From assembly GCF_026650985.1 (NCBI RefSeq), contig NZ_CP086239.1, forward strand, positions 3,472,001 through 3,536,000: a DNA stretch of 64,000 bases, read 5' to 3'. Both the position numbers and the translations under genes were made by a program. The notes beneath the pieces were generated by a model that worked only from the letters and a program-made list of their open reading frames with translations, was not told the DNA's origin and searched no databases. This document shows positions 8,917-18,346 of the stretch, piece by piece (within the stretch, counting starts at the first letter, position 1; every line of letters begins with the position of its first letter). Origin of the DNA: Clostridium estertheticum. Lineage in GTDB: Bacteria > Bacillota > Clostridia > Clostridiales > Clostridiaceae.

Positions 8917-9600
8917 TCATAATATTATATATCCAATGCCTTTTCGTGTTATTATTAAATCTTTTATTCCAACTTTCTCTAAGCGATTTCTTAATCTATT
9001 AATATTAACTGTTAAAGTGTTCTCATTAACATATATATCATCATCCCAAAGCTTTTTCATTAGTTTGCTTCTAGAAACCCCTTTTCCCTTATTCTCCATA
9101 AGAGTTTGTAAAATGAGCATTTCATTTTTTGTAAGTTCTAAAGAATTTTCATTATATAAAAGGGTTGTATTATCTAAATTTAACAATAAATCATCACATT
9201 TTAATACTCTTGCTTCTTCATTTTTATACTCATATGTCCTTCTTATAATAGCTTGTATTTTTGCAATTAAAACATTTGAATCAAATGGTTTTTGTATATA
9301 ATCATCTCCACCATTATTAATTGCCATTACTATATCCATATTACTATCCCTTGAAGATACAAATATAATTGGTATCTTAGATATTTTTCTTATATTTTTA
9401 CACCAATAAAATCCATCACAAATTGGAAGATTAATATCCATAAGAACAACCTTAGGTTCACATTCTTTAAAGCACTCTATTATTTTTTCAAAATCTTCAC
9501 ATACAGTTACTTCAAATCCCCATTTGCTTAGAATATTACTTAAGACTTCACACATGTTTTTATCATCTTCAATTATCAATAATTTATATGTATTAATCAT
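8917..9600 (-). CDS. BceR-type response regulator (OmpR family)
   Basis: A 227-residue regulator with an N-terminal receiver domain (acidic pair EDD near residue 11, phospho-acceptor Asp in VLMDINLP at about 56, Lys in QKPFD) and a C-terminal winged helix (TKNEMLILQTLMENKG to the end). It is upstream of the intramembrane kinase and BceAB-type transporter and presumably activates the transporter promoter. The ribosome binding site is weak (GGGCG). A hairpin terminator follows directly. Confidence 0.92.
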   Translation of the reverse strand: MINTYKLLIIEDDKNMCEVLSNILSKWGFEVTVCEDFEKIIECFKECEPKVVLMDINLPICDGFYWCKNIRKISKIPIIFVSSRDSNMDIVMAINNGGDDYIQKPFDSNVLIAKIQAIIRRTYEYKNEEARVLKCDDLLLNLDNTTLLYNENSLELTKNEMLILQTLMENKGKGVSRSKLMKKLWDDDIYVNENTLTVNINRLRNRLEKVGIKDLIITRKGIGYIIL

Positions 9601-9741
9601 TTCGACGCCCTAACCCATCCTAATTTATCACTTTATCTATTAGACAATTTTATTCTTAGATGTTGATATTATATCATCTCTCCTCGCAAAAACAAAAGAT
9701 AGTTATCTTCTCTTGCTCTTCTTAATCATACTTATTTAATA

Positions 9742-10701
9742 TTAATTATTAAATAATCCAGCCCCTTCTATTATCTCCTGCTCAGTAAATAAACTTAAGA
9801 CAGCTTCATTGTAATCACTTAAATTTTGTGACTTCTTTATTTTTTTAGCATACTTTTTATTATCTGAAAACATATAAATCATATATCCCCATAGTTCTTT
9901 CATTCTAAATATTGCATTTCTATCTTCATCAAATAATTCTATATATTTATTTAAAATTTCATCATGAAAATCTTTTAATACTTTTTTATCTATATTAGTA
10001 TTATTTTTAATCTCATTCATTAACCTTGGATTGGCTATTATTCCTCTTCCTATCATTACCTTTTTTACTTCTGGAAAAGTTTTCATTAGTTTATTATGAT
10101 CATCACTAGTGAAAATATCCCCATTATAACATACTGGATTTATGCTTAAAGATAATGCATCTTTAAACACCTGTAAATTAGGTTTATTCCCATAAAAATC
10201 TTTCTGTATTCTCGGGTGGATAATTAATTCTTCTAAAGGATATTTATTGTAAATTTTTATTAACTCATAAAACTCTTCTGGACTATCTTTTCCTATTCTA
10301 GTTTTTATAGAAATTTTCATATCATCTATTTTAAATATTTCATCTAAAAACATATCGAGTTCTTCTCTTTTGGCTAGAAACCCTGATCCTTTATTTTTTG
10401 AGACAACCGTTCCAGCAGGACATCCTAAATTTAAATTAACCTCGTCATACCCTAATTGTTGTAATTTTCTAGAAGTAATAATAAAACCTTCTGAATCGTT
10501 AGTAAGTATTTGTGGAACTACATTCATTCCTTTATTATTTTCAGGCAAAACATCTCTTAATTCTTTAGACTTAAGACTTCTACTTTTATTTGTAACAATA
10601 AAAGGTGTAAAGTATTTATCAATATTATTAAAAAATTTTTTATAAGAATTTCTATATACGTATCCCGTAATTCCTTCCATTGGTGCTAAATAATACTTCA
10701 T
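9742..10701 (-). CDS. tRNA-dihydrouridine synthase
   Basis: A 319-residue FMN-dependent enzyme that reduces uridines in tRNA to dihydrouridine. It starts with YYLAPMEGITGYVYRN, contains the FMN and catalytic motif LNLGCPAGTV with the general-acid Cys (about 94), the KTRIG segment, PVCYNGDI and MIGRGIIANP, all typical of Dus proteins. It is the short form without additional domains. The ATG has AAAGGAG upstream. It stands alone between the bce module and small genes, and seems to be housekeeping. Confidence 0.92.
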   Translation of the reverse strand: MKYYLAPMEGITGYVYRNSYKKFFNNIDKYFTPFIVTNKSRSLKSKELRDVLPENNKGMNVVPQILTNDSEGFIITSRKLQQLGYDEVNLNLGCPAGTVVSKNKGSGFLAKREELDMFLDEIFKIDDMKISIKTRIGKDSPEEFYELIKIYNKYPLEELIIHPRIQKDFYGNKPNLQVFKDALSLSINPVCYNGDIFTSDDHNKLMKTFPEVKKVMIGRGIIANPRLMNEIKNNTNIDKKVLKDFHDEILNKYIELFDEDRNAIFRMKELWGYMIYMFSDNKKYAKKIKKSQNLSDYNEAVLSLFTEQEIIEGAGLFNN

Positions 10702-10746
10702 TTAATAACTCCTTTATAACTATTCTAAAAACATTATATCAGAATT

Positions 10747-11112
10747 TTATAATACTTTTAGGAAAAGTACTGCCATAACTATTATTGCTGGAAGTGATTG
10801 TTTGAAAAATACGCTCTTTGTTACAGTAATCGCTCCATATATACCCGCTATTATTACACAACACAAAAAGAATATAGCCACATTATTTGACCACATATAG
10901 TCTTTAATAAATAAAGACCATATTAAGCCTGCAGATAAAAATCCATTGTACAACCCTTGATTTGCTGCCATGACTTTAGTTTTAGGAAATAAGTCCTCTG
11001 GTAAAACTTTAAATACTTTTTTACCCAATGTAGTCCATGCAAACATCTCAATCCACATTATGCATAAATGTTCAAAAGCTATTAATCCTATTAAAATTTT
11101 TGATGCAACCAT
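10747..11112 (-). CDS. DUF1304-family membrane protein
   Basis: A 121-residue protein with four predicted membrane helices. The start (LIGLIAFEHLCIMWIEMF) and the middle part ANQGLYNGFLSAGL match DUF1304 proteins, which are small integral membrane proteins of unknown function. AAGGAG stands in front of the ATG. There is no strong link to its neighbours. Confidence 0.8.
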   Translation of the reverse strand: MVASKILIGLIAFEHLCIMWIEMFAWTTLGKKVFKVLPEDLFPKTKVMAANQGLYNGFLSAGLIWSLFIKDYMWSNNVAIFFLCCVIIAGIYGAITVTKSVFFKQSLPAIIVMAVLFLKVL

Positions 11113-11193
11113 AACTATATTTTCTCCTTTATAAAGCTAATTTTATGTTATCAAACTTATAATTTCATAAAAATTTAAATCGCAATTTATTTA

Positions 11194-11646
11194 TCAATAA
11201 TTCAGTTCTGATAAATGATCTGCAATATGCATTGCAAAATACTTGTCATAATTACTCTTTGTTAATTTTCCAAACAAAAGATGTGGATATAAATCAGATT
11301 TATACCCCAAGAATTTGTCTATGGAAAAAATTAATTTTTGCATTGCTTTTACCACATCCCCTTCGTTAGGTATTACTGGAGCATCTGGAACTGGTGCAGT
11401 TAAACTATGTTTCATAAATCCTTGTTTTAAAAATTTTTTAATGGCTATTTTGCCTACAGTAATTTGAATAAACTTAGGTTTTAGTTTAGGATATCCTTCC
11501 ATAGAATATTCAATTGTTTGACTACAATGTACTAAAATCTTATATAAAGACCATATTGGCGCTTCTACTTTATTTGATTTAGAAATATTTAATAGCTCTT
11601 TTTTAGCTTCTTCAAGTGAATAAAGCTTTAATAATTTTTTATCCAT
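11194..11646 (-). CDS. DUF1569-family protein (DinB-like fold)
   Basis: A 150-residue cytoplasmic protein that I place in DUF1569 from the N-terminal WSLYKILVHCSQTIEYSM segment, the central APVPDAP-type stretch and the C-terminal MHIADHLSELNY. His residues at these positions are where metal-binding DinB-like proteins hold a metal. The function is unknown. A GGGGGG site precedes the ATG. It follows the DsbA-like gene behind a hairpin. Confidence 0.7.
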   Translation of the reverse strand: MDKKLLKLYSLEEAKKELLNISKSNKVEAPIWSLYKILVHCSQTIEYSMEGYPKLKPKFIQITVGKIAIKKFLKQGFMKHSLTAPVPDAPVIPNEGDVVKAMQKLIFSIDKFLGYKSDLYPHLLFGKLTKSNYDKYFAMHIADHLSELNY

Positions 11647-11677
11647 TGATACGTACCCCCCTTAAAAAGAATTAAAT

Positions 11678-11709
11678 CATCTCCTGCGGAGTCAGCTCCT
11701 ATGGAGATG
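11678..11709 (-). terminator. Hairpin between dsbA-like and DUF1569 genes
   Basis: CATCTCC and GGAGATG form the outer stem, and GGAG/CTCC continues it around a CTGA loop. On the minus strand it is followed by TTTAATTCTTTTT, so it could be a partial terminator. Confidence 0.5.
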
Positions 11710-11715
11710 AGCAAA

Positions 11716-12360
11716 CTATAACTTATATTCGTCTTCTCTTGCTTTCTCAAGTGCCTCTAAAAATATTTCAGGTTGTTGTGCCCCAGATACCGTATATTTA
11801 TTATTAATTACAAAATAAGGAACACCACTGATTCCAAGCCCTGAAGCTGTTTCTTCATCTTTTCGTACTTCGTTACTATACTGAGCTGATTCTAAAATAC
11901 TTAATACTTTTTCGCTATTAAGACCTACTTCGTAAGCAAGACTAGCTAATACTTTATTATCAGATATATTTAAAGAATCTACAAAATATGCCTTTAAAAT
12001 TCTTTCTGATAACTCATTCATCTTACCTTGTGTTTTTGCATAATGTGCTACCCTGTGAGCATCAAAAGTATTCGTTGGAATTAAATCATCAAAATTATAG
12101 TTAAGACCTATAGCCTTAGCCTCCGCAGCTATTTGGTTATTTGATGCTTTAGCTTGTTCTACTGGTATGCCATATTTTTTTGCTATAATCTCATGAATAT
12201 TTCCATCAAATTTCTTTTTAGATGACGGATCAAGCTCAAAACTTTTAAAAACTAATTCAACTTCGTTCTTATATTCAAATTTTTTTAAAGCAATTTCTAA
12301 TCTCCTTTTACCTATATAACAAAACGGACACACAAAATCGGACCACACTTCTATTTTCAT
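11716..12360 (-). CDS. DsbA-family (FrnE-like) oxidoreductase
   Basis: A 214-residue thioredoxin-fold protein of the DsbA/FrnE family. The N-terminal motif is SDFVCPFCYIGKRRLE with a CPFC redox pair, and the cis-Pro loop is GISGVPYFVIN. There is no signal peptide, so it acts in the cytoplasm, like other FrnE proteins linked to disulfide handling or polyketide-type chemistry. ATG 12360 is preferred because GGAGG is spaced correctly; the more upstream ATG overlaps that site. The gene is alone in its strand segment with DUF1569 downstream. Confidence 0.88.
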   Translation of the reverse strand: MKIEVWSDFVCPFCYIGKRRLEIALKKFEYKNEVELVFKSFELDPSSKKKFDGNIHEIIAKKYGIPVEQAKASNNQIAAEAKAIGLNYNFDDLIPTNTFDAHRVAHYAKTQGKMNELSERILKAYFVDSLNISDNKVLASLAYEVGLNSEKVLSILESAQYSNEVRKDEETASGLGISGVPYFVINNKYTVSGAQQPEIFLEALEKAREDEYKL

Positions 12361-12600
12361 TACTATTCCTCCCATTTCCATATTTAATTATTCTACTAAT
12401 TCTGCTTTATATATAACGCCTCTGGTTTTAAACTTATTAGAAATAGAGTTGATTTCGTTTATCCTACCTAATATACAGCTTTTTTTCATTCATTCACCTC
12501 GTTCATTAGGGTATGAATTAATATTAACTCTTAAAACTTTTTTGTCAATACTTATTATTATACAATAATATAACTCTTGAACATGCACCCTTTGAAATAT

Positions 12601-12642
12601 AAAAAAAGCAGAACTAACCAACTTATTTTGGCTAGCACTGCT
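12601..12642 (-). terminator. Terminator of the rhamnoside locus
   Basis: On the minus strand a 15-bp stem (AGCAGTGCTAGCCAA against TTGGTTAGTTCTGCT, one mismatch plus G-U pairs) is followed by seven T residues. It lies just after the GH3 gene. Confidence 0.8.
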
Positions 12643-12691
12643 ATTAGTTATAATAATATCCACAACTTTTGAGTTCATTAATAATTTATAA

Positions 12692-14866
12692 CTATTTTAC
12701 TGTAATAATTTCTTTAATCAGACTTTGATCTCTTGAGTCTGAACCTACCATAATTTCAAATTCTCCTGGCTCTACTACATATTCTTCATCAGCATTTACA
12801 ATAGTAAGATCGGAAATGGCTAAATTAATGTTTACAGTCTCTGTCTCTCCAACTTTTATAAATACTCTTTTGAAGCCTTTTAATTCTTTCACAGGAGTCA
12901 TAACAGAACTTACAATATCGTTAATGTATAACTGTACAATTTCTGTACCATCAGACTCACCCACATTAGTGACATCAACACTTACTGTTATAGTATCCTC
13001 TTTTGAACATATCGCCTTAGAAAGTTTGAGATTAGAATACTCATAATTAGTGTAAGACAGTCCATAACCAAAGCTATATAAAGGGTCTTCTACAGGCATA
13101 TCTGCATATTTAGGACTATGCCAACCTGGCAAATGATTATAATATACAGGCGTTTGCCCGCTATGATATGGAAATGAGATTGTAAGTTTTCCACAAGGAT
13201 TAAATTCTCCAAACAGAATTTGCGCCAATGCTTTTCCACCTAATGTTCCAGAATTAAAAGTTTCTATGACTGCATCTGCATTCTGCGTTATCCATGGAAT
13301 AGATAGGGGTTTGCCATTAACTAGTACAACCACCAAAGGTTTATTTAATTTTTTTAGTTCTTCCAAAAGCTTCTGTTGAGATCCAGATAAATCAAGAGTA
13401 GCTCTATCTTTAAACTCACCGTTTAGTGCAAGGCAGTCTCCCACCACAGCAATTATTACATCCGCATCTTTGCATGAGTTAATAGCACCATCTATATCTA
13501 TGTCTTCTTTATTCATAATATCGCAGCCTTTATGATAGCTAACTTCTACCTCTTTAGATGAAGCCAATTCTTGGATCCCTCTTAACATGGTATAATACTC
13601 AAAATTAGGTATAGCATCGGGGCTAGGATTCGGATGGCTGAAAAATGTCCAATCCCCGAACTGAGCTTGTATATCATCTGCATTAGGACCTATTACAGCA
13701 ATTTTTTTAATATTTTTAAGTGGTAATGTGTTATTTTTGTTTTCTAATAATACCATAGATTCTCTTGTGAGCTGAATGTTAGCTTCTTGATGTTCAACGC
13801 AATTAATAACGTCTTTAGAAACATAACCACGTCTTTTCTTACCATCAAAGAGTCCCATTGAAAACTTAATATTTAGTATTCTCTTAACGGCTTCATCAAT
13901 AAGTGATTCAGAAATTTCACCTTTTTTAACTTGTTCCAAAGTAGCGTCATAAAAATCATTAGTATTCATAATCATATCATTTCCGCTTTCGATAGTTTTC
14001 TTAGACGCATCGAAAATGTCAGGAGATACTTTTTGATTACTCACAAGGCTCCCTGTATTATTCCAATCTGTAACTACAAATCCTTCAAATCCAAGTTCAT
14101 CTTTTAATATGCCTTTTAGCATTTTTTTATTGACTGCCATAGGTGTTCCATCTATAGATTGATATCCCGTCATGAAGGTAGCACAACCAACTTCAACTGC
14201 CTTCTTAAATGGTGGCAAAAAAACTTCTCGTATTTTTCTTACAGTAACTTCAGTGTCGTAAGCATCTTTAGCACCTGTGCTTTCACCATAAGCTAAATAG
14301 TGTTTAGCACAAGCCAATATACTATTTGGATCAGATAAATTCTCACCTTGATAGCCTTTGATTATCGCAGAAGCTAATACCCCTATAAGATAAGGATCTT
14401 CTCCAAAGGTCTCATCAATACGTCCCCATCTCATATCGCGTCCAATGCAAAGTACAGGAGAAAACGTCCAATGTAAGCCATCAGCAGCAACTTCTTTAGC
14501 CGTTACGCGCCCAGCTTTTTCTATAAGGTCTGTATTAAAGCTACATGACATAGCAAGTTGTGAAGGAAATATTGTTGCCCCATTAAGAAGTCCATGACCA
14601 TGTATAGCATCTATACCAAATATAAGCGGAATTCCAAGTCTTGTAGATAATGCTAATTCTTGAAGATGATCCGCATTATCTCCTAGAACATGAAGGAACG
14701 AGCCTGAGAATTTTTTGCTGACCCACTCTTCCGCTTCAGTTGGATTCACCATGCTATAACTTATTTGCATCATCTGTCCAACTTTTTCTTCCAAAGTCAT
14801 AAGTGAAAGTAGGTTTAATGTTCTTTCCATTGGTGTAAGTGAAGGATTTTGATATATATAATTCAT
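12692..14866 (-). CDS. bglX: GH3 beta-glucosidase
   Basis: A 724-residue family 3 glycoside hydrolase that removes terminal beta-glucose (or a related sugar) from oligosaccharides and glycosides. The N-terminal TIM barrel carries the nucleophile Asp in GFVVTDW (about residue 267) and KHYLAYGES. The second domain has GPNADDIQAQFGDW, and a C-terminal fibronectin-like domain covers about the last 90 residues (DVTNVGESDGTEIVQLY). There is no signal peptide, so it works on imported substrates. ATG 14866 has AAGAGGTG in front; a GTG three codons upstream is less likely. It closes the ABC importer and rhamnosidase run, suggesting it finishes glucosyl-rhamnosides. Confidence 0.9.
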   Translation of the reverse strand: MNYIYQNPSLTPMERTLNLLSLMTLEEKVGQMMQISYSMVNPTEAEEWVSKKFSGSFLHVLGDNADHLQELALSTRLGIPLIFGIDAIHGHGLLNGATIFPSQLAMSCSFNTDLIEKAGRVTAKEVAADGLHWTFSPVLCIGRDMRWGRIDETFGEDPYLIGVLASAIIKGYQGENLSDPNSILACAKHYLAYGESTGAKDAYDTEVTVRKIREVFLPPFKKAVEVGCATFMTGYQSIDGTPMAVNKKMLKGILKDELGFEGFVVTDWNNTGSLVSNQKVSPDIFDASKKTIESGNDMIMNTNDFYDATLEQVKKGEISESLIDEAVKRILNIKFSMGLFDGKKRRGYVSKDVINCVEHQEANIQLTRESMVLLENKNNTLPLKNIKKIAVIGPNADDIQAQFGDWTFFSHPNPSPDAIPNFEYYTMLRGIQELASSKEVEVSYHKGCDIMNKEDIDIDGAINSCKDADVIIAVVGDCLALNGEFKDRATLDLSGSQQKLLEELKKLNKPLVVVLVNGKPLSIPWITQNADAVIETFNSGTLGGKALAQILFGEFNPCGKLTISFPYHSGQTPVYYNHLPGWHSPKYADMPVEDPLYSFGYGLSYTNYEYSNLKLSKAICSKEDTITVSVDVTNVGESDGTEIVQLYINDIVSSVMTPVKELKGFKRVFIKVGETETVNINLAISDLTIVNADEEYVVEPGEFEIMVGSDSRDQSLIKEIITVK

Positions 14867-14979
14867 TAATGACACCTCTTTACGTATAGTTTTTTTGATA
14901 AATTTATACTGTGTAATTCTATTGAAAGATTATATATAGTAACACTTTTTTCCTTATATTACATTCAGCATGTTACCTA

Positions 14980-17364
14980 TTAGTTTAGTTTAGACTTTAG
15001 TTGTATTACTTTGTCACATAAATTCTTTATAATTGTTCCATCAGGCAAGTACATATCTATATTGGCTTTATTAGGATTATAAATATCAATATTAAAATTC
15101 CCATTTATCAGCTTCCAGCTTACACCAATTTCTCCTAGCCTTGTTACAACTTTTCCTTTAGCCCAGGTAAGTGGGCCCAGTTTCGGAGCAATAGTGATAC
15201 TGTCAGCATTACCCTCGCTTGGTTTTACTCCTAGAATCTCTGCACAGAATTCATACAGAGGCACTGCCCCCCAAGCATGACATTCACTACGCTGTGTTAC
15301 AGGGTCTTCATTCCATGTTGTAACATTTAAGTTCGTCATTTCCCTCCAAGCATCCCACAATTCAAAGGATTTATCATAAAGTCCAGTTTTCGAAAGTGCT
15401 CTAAAAAGAAAATAAGACATAGCATATGAAACTTGCGCAATAGTTTTGATTTTAGTTGCAACTTCCATAAGATCTGAGGCATTTTTTCCTTCAATTGCAC
15501 CCGATAACACAGCCCAAATCTGAGCATGTTGACTGTATAATTCTACAGCAGGTCCATCTCTGAACATTTTATTCTCTTCTGACCAACAATTTTTTATAAC
15601 AGCATGGTTAACTTTTGTGGCTCTTTCTAAATACTCCTGTGCTATTTCTTTTCTACCTACAACTTTGTTTAATTCTGCAGCCTTTTGTAAAGATACCGCA
15701 TACATAAGGCTGTACACTGTCAAAGATCCTGTTTTTGCAGCTTGTGGAACTCCTCTACCACTTCTCCACTCTGGAACCCAGTCAACAAACTTCCAATACT
15801 GATCTGGGATATTATCCACCAACCCTTCCTCATTTAAACGTCTATCAAACCATTCAAGCACTGTATCCATGGTTGCACGGTACCTTTTTACCAATTTACT
15901 ATCTCTAAAATAGCTATAATGATCATGCAACATTAGAATCCAATAAAAATTAAATGCAGGTATAATTTGAGGTTCAATTGAAGGATACCTGCTTTGTAAC
16001 AAACCTTGCGGTAATAATGAACTATGGAAATCATAAATAGCTTTTCTTGCTAACCTATCATCTCCACTGACATGATAAGTAAAAAGTGTCTGAAGGTACG
16101 TGTCCATAGTATACTGAAACTGTTCATAATAAGGACAATCTTCATAAGTCTCATGCATGCAGCGTCTCAGTGTGTTAATGCTTATATCCCAAAGTTTGTG
16201 TAAGGAAATATCTGAACATTGAAACTCTGCCTTTACCTCGAGGGGATATCCTGTCTCTCTATAATTAAAACTATGAATATATAGGGGGCTTTCACCAACA
16301 GTAATTTCTATTCTAATAAATCGAAAGGTTCTAATCCAAAAGGGTTCGTAGCTTTCAAATAGGTTTCCATCTTTATTACCTCTGCCTGAAACCTTATAAA
16401 TATCAATATCGCCATATAATTTGCCTTTCTTCTCATCATCTCTAACCCCTCGGTCCCTTGTCCAAGGTATTTCAATTGGTTCATTTTCATAACATTCAGC
16501 GCAAAGAATTTTAATTATACTATCCTTACCACCACTTAGCCTAATCTTTATATATCCTGTTGTCAGTATTCCTGCATCAATTTCTACTATAAAACGCTTT
16601 CCCGAATCAAGTTTTAAACATCCCTTATTAGTTGAAGAAAACTTTTCTAATATATCCTCTTTTTTAATTTCTTCATCATTCACGTACTTTATTCCAACAA
16701 ATTCTTTACGCTCTTCATAAAGCATTGGAATGGTTCTTTTAGTTAGCTGCCAAGTATTCAAGACCCCCGTTGAAACATCTAAAGAATCATAGCAAATACA
16801 TCTCTCCCAGTGATTATCATCATACTCCAGTTTCTCCCACGCAAAGTTACTAAATTCTCCTTCTACTCTTTCAGACCCTCCCAAAAACATAGTATTGTAT
16901 CTACCTTCCACAAAGCGAACAGACTCATCCTTTAGGCAAACCCAAGAATCGTCTGAAACTATATTTTCTAATTTAGTCCCGTTACTATCAGTCAATTCCC
17001 CATCAAAAATAAGCATACCCAGAGGTGAACGCCATACAGAAATATTTTCTCCTATTGGTGGATGATGTAAAACTTTGACTGCAATAATATTTTTGCCAAC
17101 TCGTAATCTGTCTGATAAATCAACTGTTTCGTAATAAAAAGAAAAGCCATTTCCTTTACAAGGTCCTACTGCTACAGACTCACCATTTAAATACATACGA
17201 TATCTGCTATCTGCTGAAATATGTGCTAAAAATTGGCATTCATTATCTTCAATTTCAAATACTTTACGAAAATATACAACTTCATTTTCTGCATTAAAAT
17301 TTCTTTTTTCGCCATGATCTCGCCATATGAATTTTGATTTCCATTTTCTACTTTGTTCTTCCAC
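14980..17364 (-). CDS. GH78-type alpha-L-rhamnosidase
   Basis: A 794-residue protein with an N-terminal beta-sandwich (RKVFEIEDNECQF, DSRYRMYLNGES) and an (alpha/alpha)6 barrel with the GH78 stretch YEDCPYYEQFQYTMDTYLQ and FVDWVPEW, ending in a beta domain. Enzymes of this family split terminal alpha-L-rhamnose by inversion. No signal peptide is present. I choose GTG 17364 because a perfect AGGAGG lies six bases upstream; the ATG at 17406 lies inside the arm of the preceding terminator. It sits between the importer genes and the GH3 gene, giving a sensible import-then-cleave order. Confidence 0.85.
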   Translation of the reverse strand: MEEQSRKWKSKFIWRDHGEKRNFNAENEVVYFRKVFEIEDNECQFLAHISADSRYRMYLNGESVAVGPCKGNGFSFYYETVDLSDRLRVGKNIIAVKVLHHPPIGENISVWRSPLGMLIFDGELTDSNGTKLENIVSDDSWVCLKDESVRFVEGRYNTMFLGGSERVEGEFSNFAWEKLEYDDNHWERCICYDSLDVSTGVLNTWQLTKRTIPMLYEERKEFVGIKYVNDEEIKKEDILEKFSSTNKGCLKLDSGKRFIVEIDAGILTTGYIKIRLSGGKDSIIKILCAECYENEPIEIPWTRDRGVRDDEKKGKLYGDIDIYKVSGRGNKDGNLFESYEPFWIRTFRFIRIEITVGESPLYIHSFNYRETGYPLEVKAEFQCSDISLHKLWDISINTLRRCMHETYEDCPYYEQFQYTMDTYLQTLFTYHVSGDDRLARKAIYDFHSSLLPQGLLQSRYPSIEPQIIPAFNFYWILMLHDHYSYFRDSKLVKRYRATMDTVLEWFDRRLNEEGLVDNIPDQYWKFVDWVPEWRSGRGVPQAAKTGSLTVYSLMYAVSLQKAAELNKVVGRKEIAQEYLERATKVNHAVIKNCWSEENKMFRDGPAVELYSQHAQIWAVLSGAIEGKNASDLMEVATKIKTIAQVSYAMSYFLFRALSKTGLYDKSFELWDAWREMTNLNVTTWNEDPVTQRSECHAWGAVPLYEFCAEILGVKPSEGNADSITIAPKLGPLTWAKGKVVTRLGEIGVSWKLINGNFNIDIYNPNKANIDMYLPDGTIIKNLCDKVIQLKSKLN

Positions 17365-17398
17365 ACTAATCCTCCTATCACATATAGTTAATTTTAAA

Positions 17399-17441
17399 AC
17401 TCCCATCCCCTGGTATATATAAGCTTAAGAGGGATGGGAGT
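17399..17441 (-). terminator. Hairpin after the sugar importer genes
   Basis: ACTCCCATCCC and GGGATGGGAGT form a perfect 11-bp stem followed on the minus strand by TTTAAAATTA. It probably attenuates transcription between the importer and the hydrolase genes. Confidence 0.7.
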
Positions 17442-17478
17442 TTATTTTACATAATCTTTTTTATAACTGTCAATTTTC

Positions 17479-18330
17479 CTACTCCTTAACCCCTCCATTC
17501 GCAATTCCAGAAACTATTTGTTCAGAGAAAAAGAAAAACATAAAAATTATTGGTATAATTGATAAAGTAACTGCTGCAAATAAATAATTCCAACTTTGTA
17601 GTAATGTTGCTGTATAATTATTAATCATTAGTGGAAGTGTCATATTACTTTTAGTTGATAAGAATACAAGTGGAATAAAAAAGTCGTTCCACGTAGCGAA
17701 TGTTGTAAGTAATGCCACTGCAGATATAACAGGTCGTGCTAGTGGTAACATAATTGAATAAAAAATTCTAAATTCACTTGCTCCATCTATTTTACCTGCT
17801 TCGTACAACTCTCCTGGAAGAGTTTTGAAAAACATAGATAAAATAAAAACAGGAAGAGATAGATTTGAAATTCCTATTATTACTACTCCAAAAATATTAT
17901 TATTGAGGTGAAGCATTTTTATAATATTATAAAGAGGTATTAATTTTAACTGTACAGGCAACATCATACCCATTAAAAAATATGCTAATATTAAACCCTT
18001 AAATTTAAACTTAAATTTTGAAAGTCCATAAGCAACAGTGCAAGCTAAGGCTATGGCACCTACAACTACTAAAACTGTAATAACAACGGAATTAAAAAGA
18101 CCTCTTAAGTATCCATTCATAAACACATGTTTAAAACTTTCAAAAGATATTGCTTTTGGTAATCCAAAAGTATTATATAATAAATCTTGTCTTGTCTTAA
18201 AAGAATTAGATGCGGTCATTGCAAGCATATATATTGTAAATGAACAATACATAACAAGTATCACCGTAAAAAATTTTTTCCATGTTTTTTCTGATTTACT
18301 AAATTTAAAATCGATAGATTCTTTTTTCAT
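17479..18330 (-). CDS. Sugar ABC transporter permease, MalG type
   Basis: A 283-residue membrane protein with six helices and the EAA loop typical of CUT1 sugar importers (ELYEAGKIDGASEFRIFYSIMLPLARP). It pairs with the next permease upstream. A GGTGG site precedes the ATG. No ATPase gene is found in the locus, so a shared MsmX-type ATPase encoded elsewhere is expected, as is common for Gram-positive CUT1 systems. Confidence 0.92.
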   Translation of the reverse strand: MKKESIDFKFSKSEKTWKKFFTVILVMYCSFTIYMLAMTASNSFKTRQDLLYNTFGLPKAISFESFKHVFMNGYLRGLFNSVVITVLVVVGAIALACTVAYGLSKFKFKFKGLILAYFLMGMMLPVQLKLIPLYNIIKMLHLNNNIFGVVIIGISNLSLPVFILSMFFKTLPGELYEAGKIDGASEFRIFYSIMLPLARPVISAVALLTTFATWNDFFIPLVFLSTKSNMTLPLMINNYTATLLQSWNYLFAAVTLSIIPIIFMFFFFSEQIVSGIANGGVKE

Positions 18331-18346
18331 AATATTTCCACCACCC

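Noticed and set aside
12490-12678. 62-codon minus-strand frame after the GH3 gene
   Set aside because: It runs through the terminator hairpin and its poly-T tail, and has no ribosome binding site.
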